A DNA stretch of 64,000 nt, from positions 2,480,001 through 2,544,000 of the forward strand of contig JAJQJQ010000024.1 in the NCBI GenBank assembly GCA_028622995.1. The letters run 5' to 3'. The stretch's first letter is position 1, and each line of letters opens with the position of its first letter. This DNA comes from Panagrolaimus kolymaensis (taxonomy: Eukaryota; Nematoda; Chromadorea; Rhabditida; Panagrolaimidae). The translations under genes and the position numbers were made by a program. The notes below the pieces were generated by a model. It made no database searches. It saw only the letters and a program-made list of their open reading frames with translations, and had not been told where the DNA came from. Shown here one piece after another: positions 26,701 through 39,400 of this stretch.

Positions 26701-28042
26701 ACGGGGATCCATCATCAAAGGCGCAAACAAAGAGTAATTCTAAAAGGAAAGTAAAAATAAAAAAATATTTTTGATAATAAAACTGTTTTACCAACATAAA
26801 TAATTTATGCAATTCAAGATTTGTTATTTGTGTTAATTAAATTTTTAATGATTTTTGATAAAACTGTTGAATTCTTTAAAAAAATTATTTGAATCAAAAC
26901 ACAACGTTATATCAAAGATTTTTTTGAATATTGTATGTTTCATTTAAAGATTAACTGCTTTTGCGACTGCATAAAGCTTTACTTTTTTACTTTTATCGTT
27001 AGTTTCTCGGTTGAACAGTTTTTTTGCTTTTTAACTTTTTTTCGACAAAAAAAATTATGATTTTTTTTAATAAATTTCAAAAAAAACTGTAGCAGTTTAC
27101 AAAGTTGTAGGTTCATTAATCAAAAATAAAATTGACAATCAAAAAAGCTTTGAAGCCTTACAACAATTTTAACTGGGTTCCAATTTTCTCAACCAAAAAT
27201 TTCCTCTCTGTTAAAAATATTAAAACTGAACATACAAAAGTTATAGTTTTTAACCTTTGAAAGAAAAAAACTGTGTTTATGATATTATCCGGGAGCAAGA
27301 AAATAACTGAGCAGTATTGTTTTTTTTAAAGAGTTGTGACGAGAAAAAAATTGGCTTACAATAACCAATATCTCCGTCATCTTGTATGTGAGCTTTCAAT
27401 TTTGCAACAAAAGAATTAACTGTATCAATCGTTTTCAAGCGGATAGCATACTCCGATTCAAAAAAAAAAATTTATGATAGGAAACGCATCAAAAAATGTA
27501 TGAAAAATATAAACTGCATTATTCATTCAATCATTAATAATTGCTTGAACTTGAATTACGTAAAACTATTATTTCAATATAAAACGAAATGTTAGCTAAA
27601 ATATACTTACACCAAGTAATGTTTTTAGATTTTGTTTCGCTAATTTCATGTGGACATACATAGTTTTGCTTCGATAAGAAAAAATGGTTTTAAACTGTAA
27701 ATAGCTTATTTTTTTTGAAGTGGAGTAAACAAGCAAAATACAATACGTGACTTCCATAATTAGTCGTCGTCAAAAAAGTAAAAGCAAAAAAAAATCCGTA
27801 GACTCAAAAAACCCAAAAATGCAAACGCAAAAAAAAACAAAGCAAAAAATGAACATTTTTTTTGTTTTAGCGTTTCTGTTCGAATTTCGAAAAAGACACT
27901 CTTTTTGTGCACAAAAAATGAAACAACAGCAACATACAAACATGAAAACAAAACCTTTACTTTATTTTGGAAAAAATATCCACTAATTTTTATTTAACCA
28001 AAAAATATTCCTATATACAAAATTTTGAACATATTTTTCACA
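20734..28042. other. Seven-kilobase gene-free stretch
   Basis: Runs from the start of the ABU/PQN-like gene to the stop of the next minus-strand gene. I find no open frame with protein-like composition or a splice-compatible partner. It holds minus-oriented CAGTTT motifs, two motif-poor islands (21,640-22,480 and 23,180-24,220) rich in purine or pyrimidine runs, and the foldback element at 24,995-25,236. An unrecognised non-coding RNA cannot be excluded. Confidence 0.6.
24995..25236. mobile_element. Near-perfect foldback (MITE-like) element
   Basis: Two arms, about 24,995-25,103 and 25,117-25,236, are reverse complements with very few mismatches over the inner 85-100 bp and a spacer of only 13 bp. 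Outer ends are GAGACAG and CTGTCTC, with a less well paired zone just inside. The arms are much richer in G+C (GGGGCGGCGCG, GGCTGGGAGGAA) than the neighbourhood. I could not see a clear target-site duplication, so the transposon family is open. It would fold into a long hairpin if transcribed. Confidence 0.8.
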
Positions 28043-29374
28043 TTATTGTTGTTGGTTGTTTCTTCTCTTTCGATCTTCATTATTAATATAATCAATAGTA
28101 GGCATTTGTTTTCCAACTTCATATAACGTATCATCTTCATCTTCAGTTGGTTTAAGTAATGATGGATGTTGTTGAGAATCTTGCTTTTGTGATTGTGATG
28201 TTCGTTGTTTGGATGCTCCAGCTTCACCATCAGGCATTTCATCCTAAAAAAATATGACAAAAAATGAATAATACATAAGACAGAAATAAGGAAATTTGGA
28301 TTCAAGCAAATGGGAGACATAAATGATAGCAATTAGAAGGAACACCCAAAAGACATATAATAGCAGCTATAGGACTAAAGCTTGTTAGTAACATGGAAAG
28401 TTAACGGACATGTTTTTAAGAAGCTTAAAAGCTTACTGGCAGTATCTATAGCCTCAAAATACCCATATAAAAAGAGCAATGAAAACGAATATGAAAACAA
28501 CTATCGAATGAGGAAAATAAACATGCTAGTAACATGACAACAATATAAAGGACATCTTTTTAAGGAGGTTTTATAACTAAAGAATGATATTTCTAACAAA
28601 AATAAACTTACATCATCAGCTAATTCAATACCATCATTATTATTTCGTTTACTTTTCTCTTTTTCGCTTTTCTTTTGATTATTATCCATAGCTTTCGGAA
28701 TTTTTGATGATCGATTTTCATCACTTCTTTTTCTTCCACCACCTTTCTGTTGTCGTTGTTGTTGATCCGTTGTTTTTGGAAGTGTTCTTGTTTTGGTCGT
28801 CGTTGAAGGTTGTTTCTTATTATTTTCAGACTTTTTAAGTTTTGATTGTTGTTGATGACGAGAAGCTGTTGTTGCTGGTATTGCTGAAGATTGTTGTTCT
28901 TGTTGAGGAGGCATATTTTTGTTGTCATCATCTTTCGTTGTTGTTGGTTGTTTTGTTGATGGTGGAGGATTTTCATTTGATGATTTTTGTCGTCGTTTTT
29001 CATTACCACCAACTCGATCATTTGAAGATTGATGTTGTTGAATATCAGCATTGTTGGCCTAAAAGTTATAAAAGTTTAGTTTGAAACTTTTGACAATGGC
29101 GAATAGCGATTCCATAGCTATAGGAAGCGCATGCGCCAGCTATTACCTATTTTTTAATCCCAAAAAATGCACTAACCTGTGCTTCTTGATTAGATGAATT
29201 TTGTTTTGTTCCATCTTCATTTTTTATTGAATGTTGCAGCTGTTGTTGTTCATCTTTGGGTTTTTCACTTGATACATTTATTGATTTATCAGCTTTTGAA
29301 TTCCTTGATTGTTGTTGCTGTTGCCGTTTTTGTTGTTTATTCTTTGCTTTTTTTGAAGAACAACAGCAACCCAT
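28043..29374 (-). CDS. Basic low-complexity protein with N-terminal MGCCC acylation motif
   Basis: Three exons: 29374-29177, 29058-28612 and 28243-28043; 281 aa, phase 0 throughout. The protein begins MGCCCSSKK, a combination expected to be N-myristoylated on Gly2 and palmitoylated on the cysteines, which would anchor it to membranes. The rest is Gln-, Lys-, Ser- and Asn-rich without a recognisable domain. The only region that looks conserved by composition is the C-terminal DTLYEVGKQMPTIDYINNED, just before a basic QQQ end. An in-frame ATG 18 bp upstream would give MGFKKKMGCCC, also with Gly2; I prefer the downstream start because its Gly is followed directly by cysteines. Function unknown. 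Confidence 0.75.
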
Positions 29375-30343
29375 TTTCTTTTTGAATCCCAATAAATTTT
29401 GTCGTCCTTGTTGGGAAGCTTGAATATGAATGAAAAATTGGAGAGAGAGAAAAAATTAAAATAAAAAAAAATGAAAGCATTCTAAAAATTTGCATAAATC
29501 ACGATGTTTTTTATTTTTGCTTTACCTATTTTATTTCTGAAATGGACATAGATGAAATTTGCGAAATGTTTATTTATTTCCCAAATTTTTTGCGATTCTA
29601 TTCTTTATTTATTTTAACACATTGAGCAAAAATATTATTGAAAATTTAGGAAATACACTATAAATTTTAGGAAAAACAATTAAGGCAAGAAAAATAAATT
29701 TTTTAAACTGACAGGATAAAGATTTTGGAAGGCAGGCGAATGTTGCTATAAGAAAATGTAAAATAAACCTCGCATTTTAAAAATGAACAAACTGATAAAA
29801 TATTGTAAGAAACAAAGGTTAAAAAATTGTAACAAAAAAGATAAAAGATAAATATTATTAAAATCGGGAATTAAAAAAAGGCAAAAATACTATAAAATTA
29901 AATTTTGGCATGTTTTTCTCAAAAAAAAGGAACATTGAAAAGGGGAAGTTAAACCCTAATTATTTTTGATATGAATATTGAAAAATATATAACAAAAAAT
30001 ACATAAACCTAAAATACAAATAAAAGGGATTTAATAAAAAAAATTATTGGTTTTTAGGTAATTAAAACGCGAGACAACAATAAAAACAAAACAAAAATTA
30101 TTATTTTCTTTCTGGAAGCTATTAATATAATTCAAAAAAAATGCTTTGGACTTACAAAACGAAAAACTTAAATTAAAGAGAATTTTTTTTCAAGAGAGAA
30201 ATGTAACAAAAAAATAAAAACGATAGTTTCCATTTTTAAAAATATCACAAATAAAACAAGTTGTCTCACGTTTAGAAATTGCCACTAAAAAAACAATATC
30301 AAAACTTTCTAGTTATTTGGAAGCTCAGCCAAAAAACTTGAAT
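29375..30343. other. Intergenic: end of motif block 2
   Basis: AT-rich spacer upstream of the MGCCC gene and downstream of the next minus-strand gene. The last minus-oriented motifs are at about 29,706 and 29,789; no copy of either orientation is obvious from there to 31,414, so the second orientation switch lies across this spacer and the neighbouring gene's last exon. Confidence 0.6.
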
Positions 30344-32828
30344 TTATGGACTATTTTTATCTTTATCATTATTATTTCGACCACCACCACCACCAAAAAT
30401 ACGTTTAAACATATTTTGAATTCCTCCGCCACCTTTAATTTTTTCATCTTTTTTATCGATGGCGCCAGTATTGTTGTTTTCATTTTGTTGAGCACTGCCA
30501 CCGCCGCCGCCGCTAGTTGCAGCAGCAGAAGCAAGTATTGCGGCGGAAGCTTTTCGACTTTTATCTCCATCATTTATTTCATCTTCTTCTTCATAAACGG
30601 GTGATAAATCACTTAAATTCATTCCTCCATTCCAAGGTTCACAACAAGAATTATTAAATGAAGTTGTTATTCGACCACCACCGCCAGCATAATAAAATGG
30701 AGCATCCTCAACTTTTTTATGAAATTCATTTTCAGCATTGTTTTTATTTTCAAGGTTTTCTTGAATTTCAGAATCTTCATTTTCTTGAATATTATCATGT
30801 TTAGAAAAATATTTTTCTTTTGGTGAATTTGAAGTTGATAAATTAATTACTCGATCCAAATTATATGCAGCTGCAGCTGCAGCTGCAGCTGCAGCGGTTG
30901 CTGGAGGAGGAGAGATGGAAGAAAAATTTTGTGGTGGAAGGTTTAAAGTTTTTGGTTTTGTTGGTGGTAGAACAACGATGGTTATTTGATTTGCATCTGA
31001 ACTTGCACGAATTCGAGGAGTGGAAACTAAAAAAAAAATATTGGCAGCTTGAAAAGATTTTTTGGTTAAAAAATTAATTGGTTTTTGGGTTTTAATTTTT
31101 TATTTATGTTGAAAAACCCATCCTAACTTTTGTTCTTGACAAAAAAAAAAGACATAATGAACTCATTTTTTTATGATAACTTTCAAACACTGACGAAAAA
31201 ATTTGAAAAACAATAACAAAGAAGCCTTTTTTCTTTTCCGTCGCGTTTTTTTCGTCGGCGGTTGAAAACTTTAAAAGATATAATATTTATTTATTAAGCT
31301 TGGAATAAATTTGCCTTATTTTTTAAAACAAAGCGAAAGGAAAATGTTTTTATTTTCAAATTTGTAAAAATTGAATGTTTCGCAATTAAATAACAACCAC
31401 AAAACAATAAACTCAGTTTAATTTTCATTATGCTATACAACCATTTTGGAAACGAATTTAAAGAAGATTTTACAATTTCAGTTTCTCAAATTTATTTTTA
31501 CATTCTCAGTTTTCTAAACAAAAAAAAATAAAGAAAAATTCTTTTAGTAGAAATTTATTTTTTTTTTGAAGACAAAAAAACTCCTCAACAGTTTAATTTA
31601 TTAAAAATCATCTAAAGAACCTATAGTTTTATGATTTTTTTTATCAAATCACAGAGTCGCTTATAGTCCAATTCAGTTTAAAACAAAAAATCAATTGAAA
31701 ATTAATCCGAAAAAGCGATTTAACAATGTAGTCCCACCTCCAGTTTAAAATTTTAAAAAACATATAAAAACTTTGAAATTTTTTTTGTTCATAAAAAAAT
31801 GGAAATTTATGTCAGCAGTTTTATTTTTTTAAATCATTAAAAAATTCTTTTTTTCCAACATGTTTAACATTCAACAGTTTTTTTTTACCCATTTATAAAA
31901 ATAAATCCATTTTAACTTATGTCTTCATTTAAAAAATTCTTTCCAGTTTTAGCATTCACTTGTTTTGACAAGTTTCTCTCAGTTTACATTAAAAAAATTT
32001 AATTAAAGATAGCTTTAAAAATAAATTTAATAACTTTGATTAATTTAAAACAGTTTAAAATTCGAAAATTCGAAAAAAGAGCTCTTTTCAGTTTTACAAT
32101 TCACAAAAATTTGTGATGACAGTTTTATATTAAAAGATAATTTTAAAAATATTTTCCAATTTATATTATCAAGTTTCAGTTTTTTTCTTTGTCTTTAATA
32201 AAAAAATATTTTTGTAGTTTAAAAATTAATTTAATTTTTTTTGAATTAAAAAATCCCTCACTTTCAAGTTCTTCATTTTCTTTAATGGGTTCAATGGAAA
32301 CTTCTTTCATTTCATAAATTTCAGGTAAATTTTCCATTGTTTCTGCTTTTTCTAAAGGTTTATCTTGAATAAGTTCAGAACAAATTGTTCGAGAATCATC
32401 GCTGCATCGAATTTCTATGTCATCTTTGGTTATCATGTGGCCATGGCCATGATGGCCATGAATAGGTGGAGAAGGAATATCAGCTTCAGAAGTTGAAAAA
32501 TATCGAGCTCGAGGGGCTCCTACGAAAAAAAAGAGAATCGCAGTTAAAAATCTTTAAAAAAAAGTTTCTTTGAGAAAATTTAAACTTACGTTTTCGATTT
32601 TCTTTTGCATATTTTAAAGCTTTTTGAGCTTCGGTGAAAGCTAAAAAACGAAATTTATGAATCTCAGTTTTGATTAAAACAAAAAATGAAAAAAAGTAAC
32701 AAACTTTTACATTCATCTTCAGCTTTTTGATGTGAAGTTTCATATGGGCGTGATTCTGCAACATCGAGAAGCATTTCACGCGAATCTTCAAACATTCGAA
32801 GATGAAGGGAATCATTTGATGAGGACAT
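30344..32828 (-). CDS. Unrecognised intracellular protein with Ala and Gly runs
   Basis: Four exons: 32828-32705, 32640-32590, 32519-32262 and 31026-30344; 371 aa; the three junctions are all phase 1 and join in frame. There is no signal peptide or membrane segment. The N-terminal 80 residues (MSSSNDSLHLRMFEDSREML, then a Lys/Ala-rich possible helix QKALKYAKENRKR, then APRARYFSTSEADIPSP) look like ordinary conserved protein; this is followed by a His/Gly patch, an acidic region, a run of ten alanines, and several Gly runs near the C-terminus with MFKRIF between them. I do not recognise the family. A TTTCATTAG 12 bp before the ATG could be a 3' splice site for trans-splicing or a 5' UTR intron. 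Intron 3 (1.2 kb) holds CAGTTT antisense to the gene. Confidence 0.75.
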
Positions 32829-34453
32829 TGCCAAATCCAACTAATGAAAGTTAAACTATAAAAAATGCAAAAAATTAAAACCGCATTTTAAAAAACATAA
32901 ACTTTTTACACAGTTTTAAATAAATAAAAAGAATTTTTTTAAATTAAAATCGACGCAAAAATTTATCGAACTTTTTTTTCTTTTTGTACAGTTTCAAAAA
33001 ATTAATCTAATATGGCAGCGTTAATACTAACAAAAAAATAGACCGCGAAATAAAAACACCCCACAGTTTAATATTTAAATGAAGAATAAATTCTTAAGGT
33101 GATGAAGCAAGCTATTCAGTTTAAAAGAAAATAACAAAAAAATTAATATAGAAGAATAAAGCTTTAAAGATTGAAAGCAGAAGCTTTTAATGGTGGCAGT
33201 TAATTGAAAAATTGTTTTCGATCTTTAAACCAAAATATTCAAGAAAAAAAATAATAACCAAAAAATATTTCCTATCCTCAGTTAAAATAAAGCTCAGTTT
33301 AAAAATAAAATAATAAAAAATAAAAAAAAAGTTTATGTTGATTCCCGGAGCTGTTAACCAAAACATTTATGCTGATCCAGTTTACTATACCCTTAAACAT
33401 CAAAATTATTGTCGCTTTTTTTTAAGCGAAAAAAAGTGTTTGATAATTAAGCAATTTTTAGATTTTAGAAAAAATTTTTTGTCATTGCAGTTAAAAGCAT
33501 TTTTCATTGTATTATTTTAAAATTTGGTCGCTATGATAAAACCAACAAAGTTTAAAAATATAAACAAAATCAGTTAAATAAACATCCTTTTTGAATGATT
33601 TTTTTTCTTCCAAAAAACTAGTCAAAAAGTTTACAGTTTTATTATTATTTTGAAGAAAAAAATTACGCAAACACAACTTGTGTTAAGCAAAAGTTTTTGA
33701 TACTTTCAACTCCAAATAAAAACAGTAAAAAATTTTAAGTTTATAAATAAACGAAATTAGAAATAACCATGTAACATCAATTAGTGGAAGTTAAAAATTT
33801 TCGACATAAATACAAAAATATACTATTTTATACAGTTTAAAAAATTCAATCATAAAATATGATCGTTATGATTCCCAAGATTTTAGAAACTTATTCAGTT
33901 TATAAAAATACTATTAATTTTCTTTGGTCCTCAGAAAACAATCCATGGCAGTTTATCATAAAAACAAAACAAAAAAAGTACCAAACGACCTTGAAATCAA
34001 TTTGGAAATAGTTTAAAAAAATAAAGAAAACTTTAAAAGTTTGAAGCATAAAACGATGAAACTATGCAAAGCAGTTTAAAAATATTAATGCCATATTTCC
34101 CTAGATGAAAGCTATTAATAACAGTTAAAATAATAACATAAAACTAAAAAAACCTTAAATAAACCTTCTTGAAAAACAGTTTATATAAAATTAACCTATA
34201 TTATTTATTCAATATAAAATCAATCATCCCCAAACAAACAAAAATTCACTAAAATCCTATTAATTTGGATGTCTAAATTAAAGTTTTAAATAAATACATT
34301 CAAAGACATAGGCAATCAAGCAAGAGGCACCCATCTACGAGAGAATAAAAAAACAAAACAAAAAAATCGATTAATATTTTTCCCGTCCATTCATCGTCAG
34401 CCACCCTGCCGACTCCTGCTGCTTGCTTCTAAGCAAGAATATAAGAAGATCAT

Positions 34454-34484
<31 letters not shown>

Positions 34485-36402
34485 TTTTGCATCAAAAATA
34501 CGAATAACAAAAATGATGATACTAAAATCAATGTTTTTGTTGTTTTTGATGGTTTTGTTTTTGTTAGTAGTTGTTGATGCTAGCGAGAAAGAAAAAAAAT
34601 ATCAAGCTGCCGCCGCCGATACATTTGAACCAATAAAAAACAAAAAACAAAAAAACAAAGAAAAAACTATTTTTCTTGCGCGATGGCTACCTGCTTTGCT
34701 TAGAAATAAAAAAAGAAGATATTTTCTTTTTTCCATCTTTGTTTTTATTTTATTTTTTCTCCAGTCTAGCATCAAACACACAACAACATTGATCCGGCAA
34801 GGGCGAAAAAAAATTTAAAAGAAAAAAAAGTGTGAGCTGCTGCTTCTTTATTTTTCTGTTTTCTTTTAGTATTTTTTTTCAACGCGTTTTTCCTTCTTTT
34901 TTTCTTTTTTTTTCTAAAATGCTTTGATCGAAAGGTGAATGGCCTTTAAAAAAATTATTGCCGACAACAACGACAGCTCAAAAAATAAAAAAATAAATGG
35001 CAAATGTAAAAAAAAGGTGAGACAGAAAAAGATGATGGAAAAGGGCAAAAAAAAAAAAGGTGAAAATGAAATAATAAAATAAGCTTTTTCGAAGCGACTC
35101 CCAACATAAACAGTTTTAAATACTAAAAAAATTAATTACTAAAACTATTTTTTTATTGGAATATTTTTGCTTCAAATAGTTTTAAAGAAAAAGAAAAAGG
35201 AACGCAGTTTTTATGGAAAAGTTTCTAAGCATATGTAATATTTTTGTTTTATAATTTCACGCTTTAATGTATCAAGCTCGCAGTTTATTTCTATTTTTTA
35301 TAATTTGTAATTACTCCGTCAAAAGCCAGACGCACCAGTTTTAAAAAATGGTATAAATTTGATACTTTAACTGGGAGGAAAAACTTCCCAAGTTCTTTCT
35401 TTACAGTTTTTTTTGTTGTAATAATGAAAAAGTTGATATCATTAATAACATGTTATCCAAAAGTACAGTTAAATTTAAGAAAAATTTTTACTGAATATTT
35501 ATTTCTTGAATATTATTAAATTCCGTTGTGCCATCAACTTGACATTTTAAAATAATATCAAAAAAAATTTGGGAAGTTTAAATTCCGAAAAAATTTTCCA
35601 AATTCGCACAATTTCAGTTTTCTTTATAATCGTAAAACCGATGGATATAAATCCTATGGATTTTCTGTTAGTAAAAGATCGCAAAAGAACAGTATATTTA
35701 AAAAGGCTAAAATGAATTTTGTTTAGAAATTTTTTAGCCGGCCACTAAGAACCTACAATCTCAGTTTTGTCTTTAGTTCTCGAATAAAAAATTTCTTTTT
35801 TTTTAAATTTTAAAAAAGCATGCTGTTGCTGCAATGTGACCGCAAAAAGATGGGTCCATATTGTGAATGCAAAAAAATGTGACGTGTATGATATCAGTTT
35901 TAAAACTAAACAAAAACAACGATAACCAATTACTAATAAAATCCCAAATATTTTAATTACAGTTTTAAAAAAATTTATTGTATTCTATTAAGTTCCAGTT
36001 TTCTTAAAAAAACTTAAAACCGAAGCTAATAAAAAACCAAAATTAAACATATTCAGTTTTGAATTTTTAAGAAAAAATTTAGCCACTTCTGATTTAAAAA
36101 ATTCTTTATTTTATTAAGAAAAACAGTTAATTTTCATATACCTAAATAATTGCAACCAGTTAAAAATTTTTGTTAATAATCCAGAAAAAAAAATGGATAA
36201 AATCTTTGAGAAATTTTTGAATTTACAGTTTGTTTGTTTTTTTATGCTTGTCTTCTTTATTTGAAAAAAATAAGATTATCCTACTTTGAAACGAACCAAC
36301 AGTTTATTTTTAATGCTTTTGTTTTTATTTTTTGCTCAAACAAACAAAGTTTGTGAAAAAAGAAAATAAAAAAAAAGAGAACTTCAGTTAAAAAAATATG
36401 TA
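32829..36402. other. Intergenic, motif-rich with one island
   Basis: Plus-oriented motifs are frequent at 32,900-34,200 and 35,110-36,390. The stretch 34,210-35,100 has none and contains a (TTTA)n microsatellite at about 34,453-34,487, mixed T- and A-runs and GCC-containing sequence; it resembles the other motif-poor islands. A 131-codon frame there (34,423-34,818) starts within the microsatellite and is not accepted as a gene. Confidence 0.55.
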
Positions 36403-39400
36403 TTAATATTTGCAACCATTATTCGCCCAAGTCATAATATCTTTTCCATAATAACTTCGATGATCTTCAATGGAAAAATCTATGGCGCCATCGCTGCAAG
36501 CATTGGATTCATCTTCATCGCATTCAATGTATTCACTTTCGGATGTTAACATTGCATTATTGAACCAAATCTGGAATTAACAAATCTTGGTCCCAGTTTT
36601 AAAAATTTCCTCGTGATAACCTCGGGTACAGTTTAAAAGAAATTATAAAAACTAAATTTTTTATTGGATTTTCACAAAAAAAATTTTTAATTTTCTACGT
36701 TTTATTCACAAACTTCAATCCAAATCAGTTTTTTATTTTCTTGAAATGCTTTTTTATTTATAACCCAATGGATCCAAAGAATTCAGTTTAAAAAAAATCA
36801 TAAATTCATTTAATCAGTTTTATTGATAAATATTTTATGCTCATTAATAGTTCTTAATGTCAAGATAATGGTTTCATTGTCAAGTTTACACAGTTTAAAC
36901 TTTTTTCCTCCTCAAGGCGGTGTCTTATACAGTTAAAAATAAATTAAAATTATTAAAATGGAAACTTTTTCTCATAGTGATTCGCAAAAAAATTGGCAAT
37001 AAATTTCTTAATTAACAAGGAGGTCAGAAAGCAGTTAAAAAAAATTTCTTTACATATATTTTTGCTCAGTTTAAAGAATTTTAATTTTAAAAATCTTTAT
37101 TTGTTTTTTGTTTTTTGCAAAATTTTGAAAATCCCTTTCTTAAATACTTTTATATTTACAAATGTCAAAAAAGCCCAGTTTATTATTTATTTCCCAAACA
37201 AAAAATTTTTTTCTAGCACATTTGATTGAGCGATATTATTATAAATTTTCGCAAAGCATCATTATCTTCGGTGCAGTTTAACAAATATTTAATTAAGCAT
37301 TGCAAATGCTTTGTCGCCCACAAAAAAAAGAAGATTTTTTCAGTTAATATAAATTAATTTAATAAAGCGATTTCCAGTTTTAATTTTTAATCATGAAAAA
37401 AAAATTTCCTTTAATCGCGTTCGTAAAAAATGAAAATTTATTATATTTCAGTTTACATTAAGCATTATAAGAAAATTGATAAACTAGATTTTTTTTAAAT
37501 TCAGTTAAATTTTAATATAAAAGAAAGAAGACAAAAAAAATTATGTGTGAGTAAATTTCAGTTAAATTCTTTATTTGAATAAAAACTTTTTTTAAAATTT
37601 CTTTTTAAAAATTTACTCTTTTTTTAAAAAGCATAAACAAATCAAACAATAAGAAGCGAGCAAAAACAAAAAAATAGTTTTATTCCGTCATCAATTATCC
37701 TTTTTCAGTTTTAGAAATATTATATTAAGTATAACAAATTTTTTAAGAAATCCAGTTAATATAAAAAAATTTTACAGACAGTTTTAGCGATTTACAGTTT
37801 TAATTTTAAATCATAAAAAAAATGCATTTTACTCGCATTACTAAACAAAAAATAAGAGAAAAGGCGGATAAAACCAGTTTACTATTTATTGTGCGCTTTG
37901 GGAAAACCCATACATAATAAGAATTATTTATTTTGTTAGTTTTATTTATGACAGTGAAAAATTTAAATTCCAGTTAAATTTTATAAAAACTAAAAATTTT
38001 TTAATTTATTTATGGCTTTTAAATTTTTCAGTTTTTTTAGATCAATAAATAAATGAATATTTCTGCTTTTAATGGTTCTGAAGCTTGGTCAGTTTTTTTT
38101 TTACATTATCTCTTAATTTTTTAAGTGTCCAATAAAAATTAGCCAGACCCAGTTTTTTTTAATTTGCCCCTTATTTTTCCATTGATTTAATCCCTTCAGA
38201 CTAGGGTTGCGCCCCGGTAAATTTACCAGTAAATTACCGGTAAATTTAACAACCCTACTTCAGACACTCAAGACAGTTTTTTTTATTAAAAATTTTTACC
38301 TCACTTTTATGATGTTGATAATTTTCAAATCCCTCAGTAGGTAAATGTGGAACGATATCATGAGCGTGAACCACTCGAAAAGAATAATTCATTAATAAAT
38401 CATGGGCATTTGCATAATTTTTATCTCCCGTTCTTGGCTGACCAAAAGTGATCAGTTTTACTTTTTCTTTTGGCAAATATCCCAATTTTATTATTTCTGC
38501 CGCACAAAGCGAAGCCATCGCCGCTCCGAGTGAATGGCCAGTGATCTAAAAAAATGCAACAAAAAATCTTGATTCAGTTTTAAAAATAAAAAAATAAATC
38601 AAACCCAAAGTTCAAAAGTTGGATAAGAATTTTTATATTTCAAAAAATCATCTTTTATTCCAGCATTCCAAAGTTTTAAGAAAGCATTATAAAAATATGA
38701 ATTTACATTTCCTCCAGCAATAAAAGGATTTTGTTTTTTAAATATTGATCCAGCTTCTTCAATCACTTGAAAATCATCTGCAGAGCCACTAAAATTAAGA
38801 TTATTTGTTTTCACTCAGTTTTTTTGGAATATTTATTCTATAATATTTTTTGGCAGAATAAAAAACTTGGAATTAAACCAGGGAGAAGTGAACTCCGCTG
38901 GACAGTTTAAAAATTGTGGGAAAAAATAAAATATAACTAACTCAATGCTCAGTTTTGTACCAAAAAACCCATCCGAAATTTGTTAAGCAAATATTTCAGA
39001 AATGAAAAAGAATAACCCAGTTTAAATAAAAACATTTTAATTTTGGCTACCCAATGTTTTCCCTTTATTATATGTTATTAAAAATAAACAGTTTCAGCTT
39101 TATAATTTTCAATCCCTTCTTATTATTATTCAACAGTTTATAAAATGATTATTTCTAATAATTTCATGACTTAACACAGTATTCGAAATACAGTTTTATA
39201 ATTTTTTTAATATTATTTTCAAAATGTGTTGGAGAAGTTTAATGCAGTATTAAATTTTCAGTTTTTTAAGAATTTGACATGTAAGAAAATACTAAATCAG
39301 TTTTAGTTTTCTCAAATATAAAAAAAGTTGTAAGCGATTGAAAAAAGAGACAAGAATTTAAAAATTTTGTTCGTTTTAAAGGAAAAATATTTATCAAAAA

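Larger units (their letters stand above)
14524..29794 (-). repeat. CAGTTT-motif array, block 2 (minus orientation)
   Basis: The same motif now reads AAACTG on the plus strand, that is CAGTTT on the minus strand, for example at 14,524, 17,174, 17,228, 17,276, 17,342 and 17,376, and on to 29,789. Only a few opposite copies occur (about 27,016 and 27,098, and one inside the foldback near 25,000). The array fills the long introns of the ABU/PQN-like gene and the gene-free 20.7-28 kb stretch. Motif-poor islands interrupt it at about 19,150-19,880, 21,640-22,480 and 23,180-24,220. Confidence 0.8.

Noticed and set aside
34423..34818. 131-codon plus-strand frame with a hydrophobic segment resembling a signal peptide
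   Set aside because: It starts upstream of and reads through a (TTTA)n microsatellite; the hydrophobic run comes from T-rich DNA, and the remainder is Lys/Phe-rich without cysteines or a domain.
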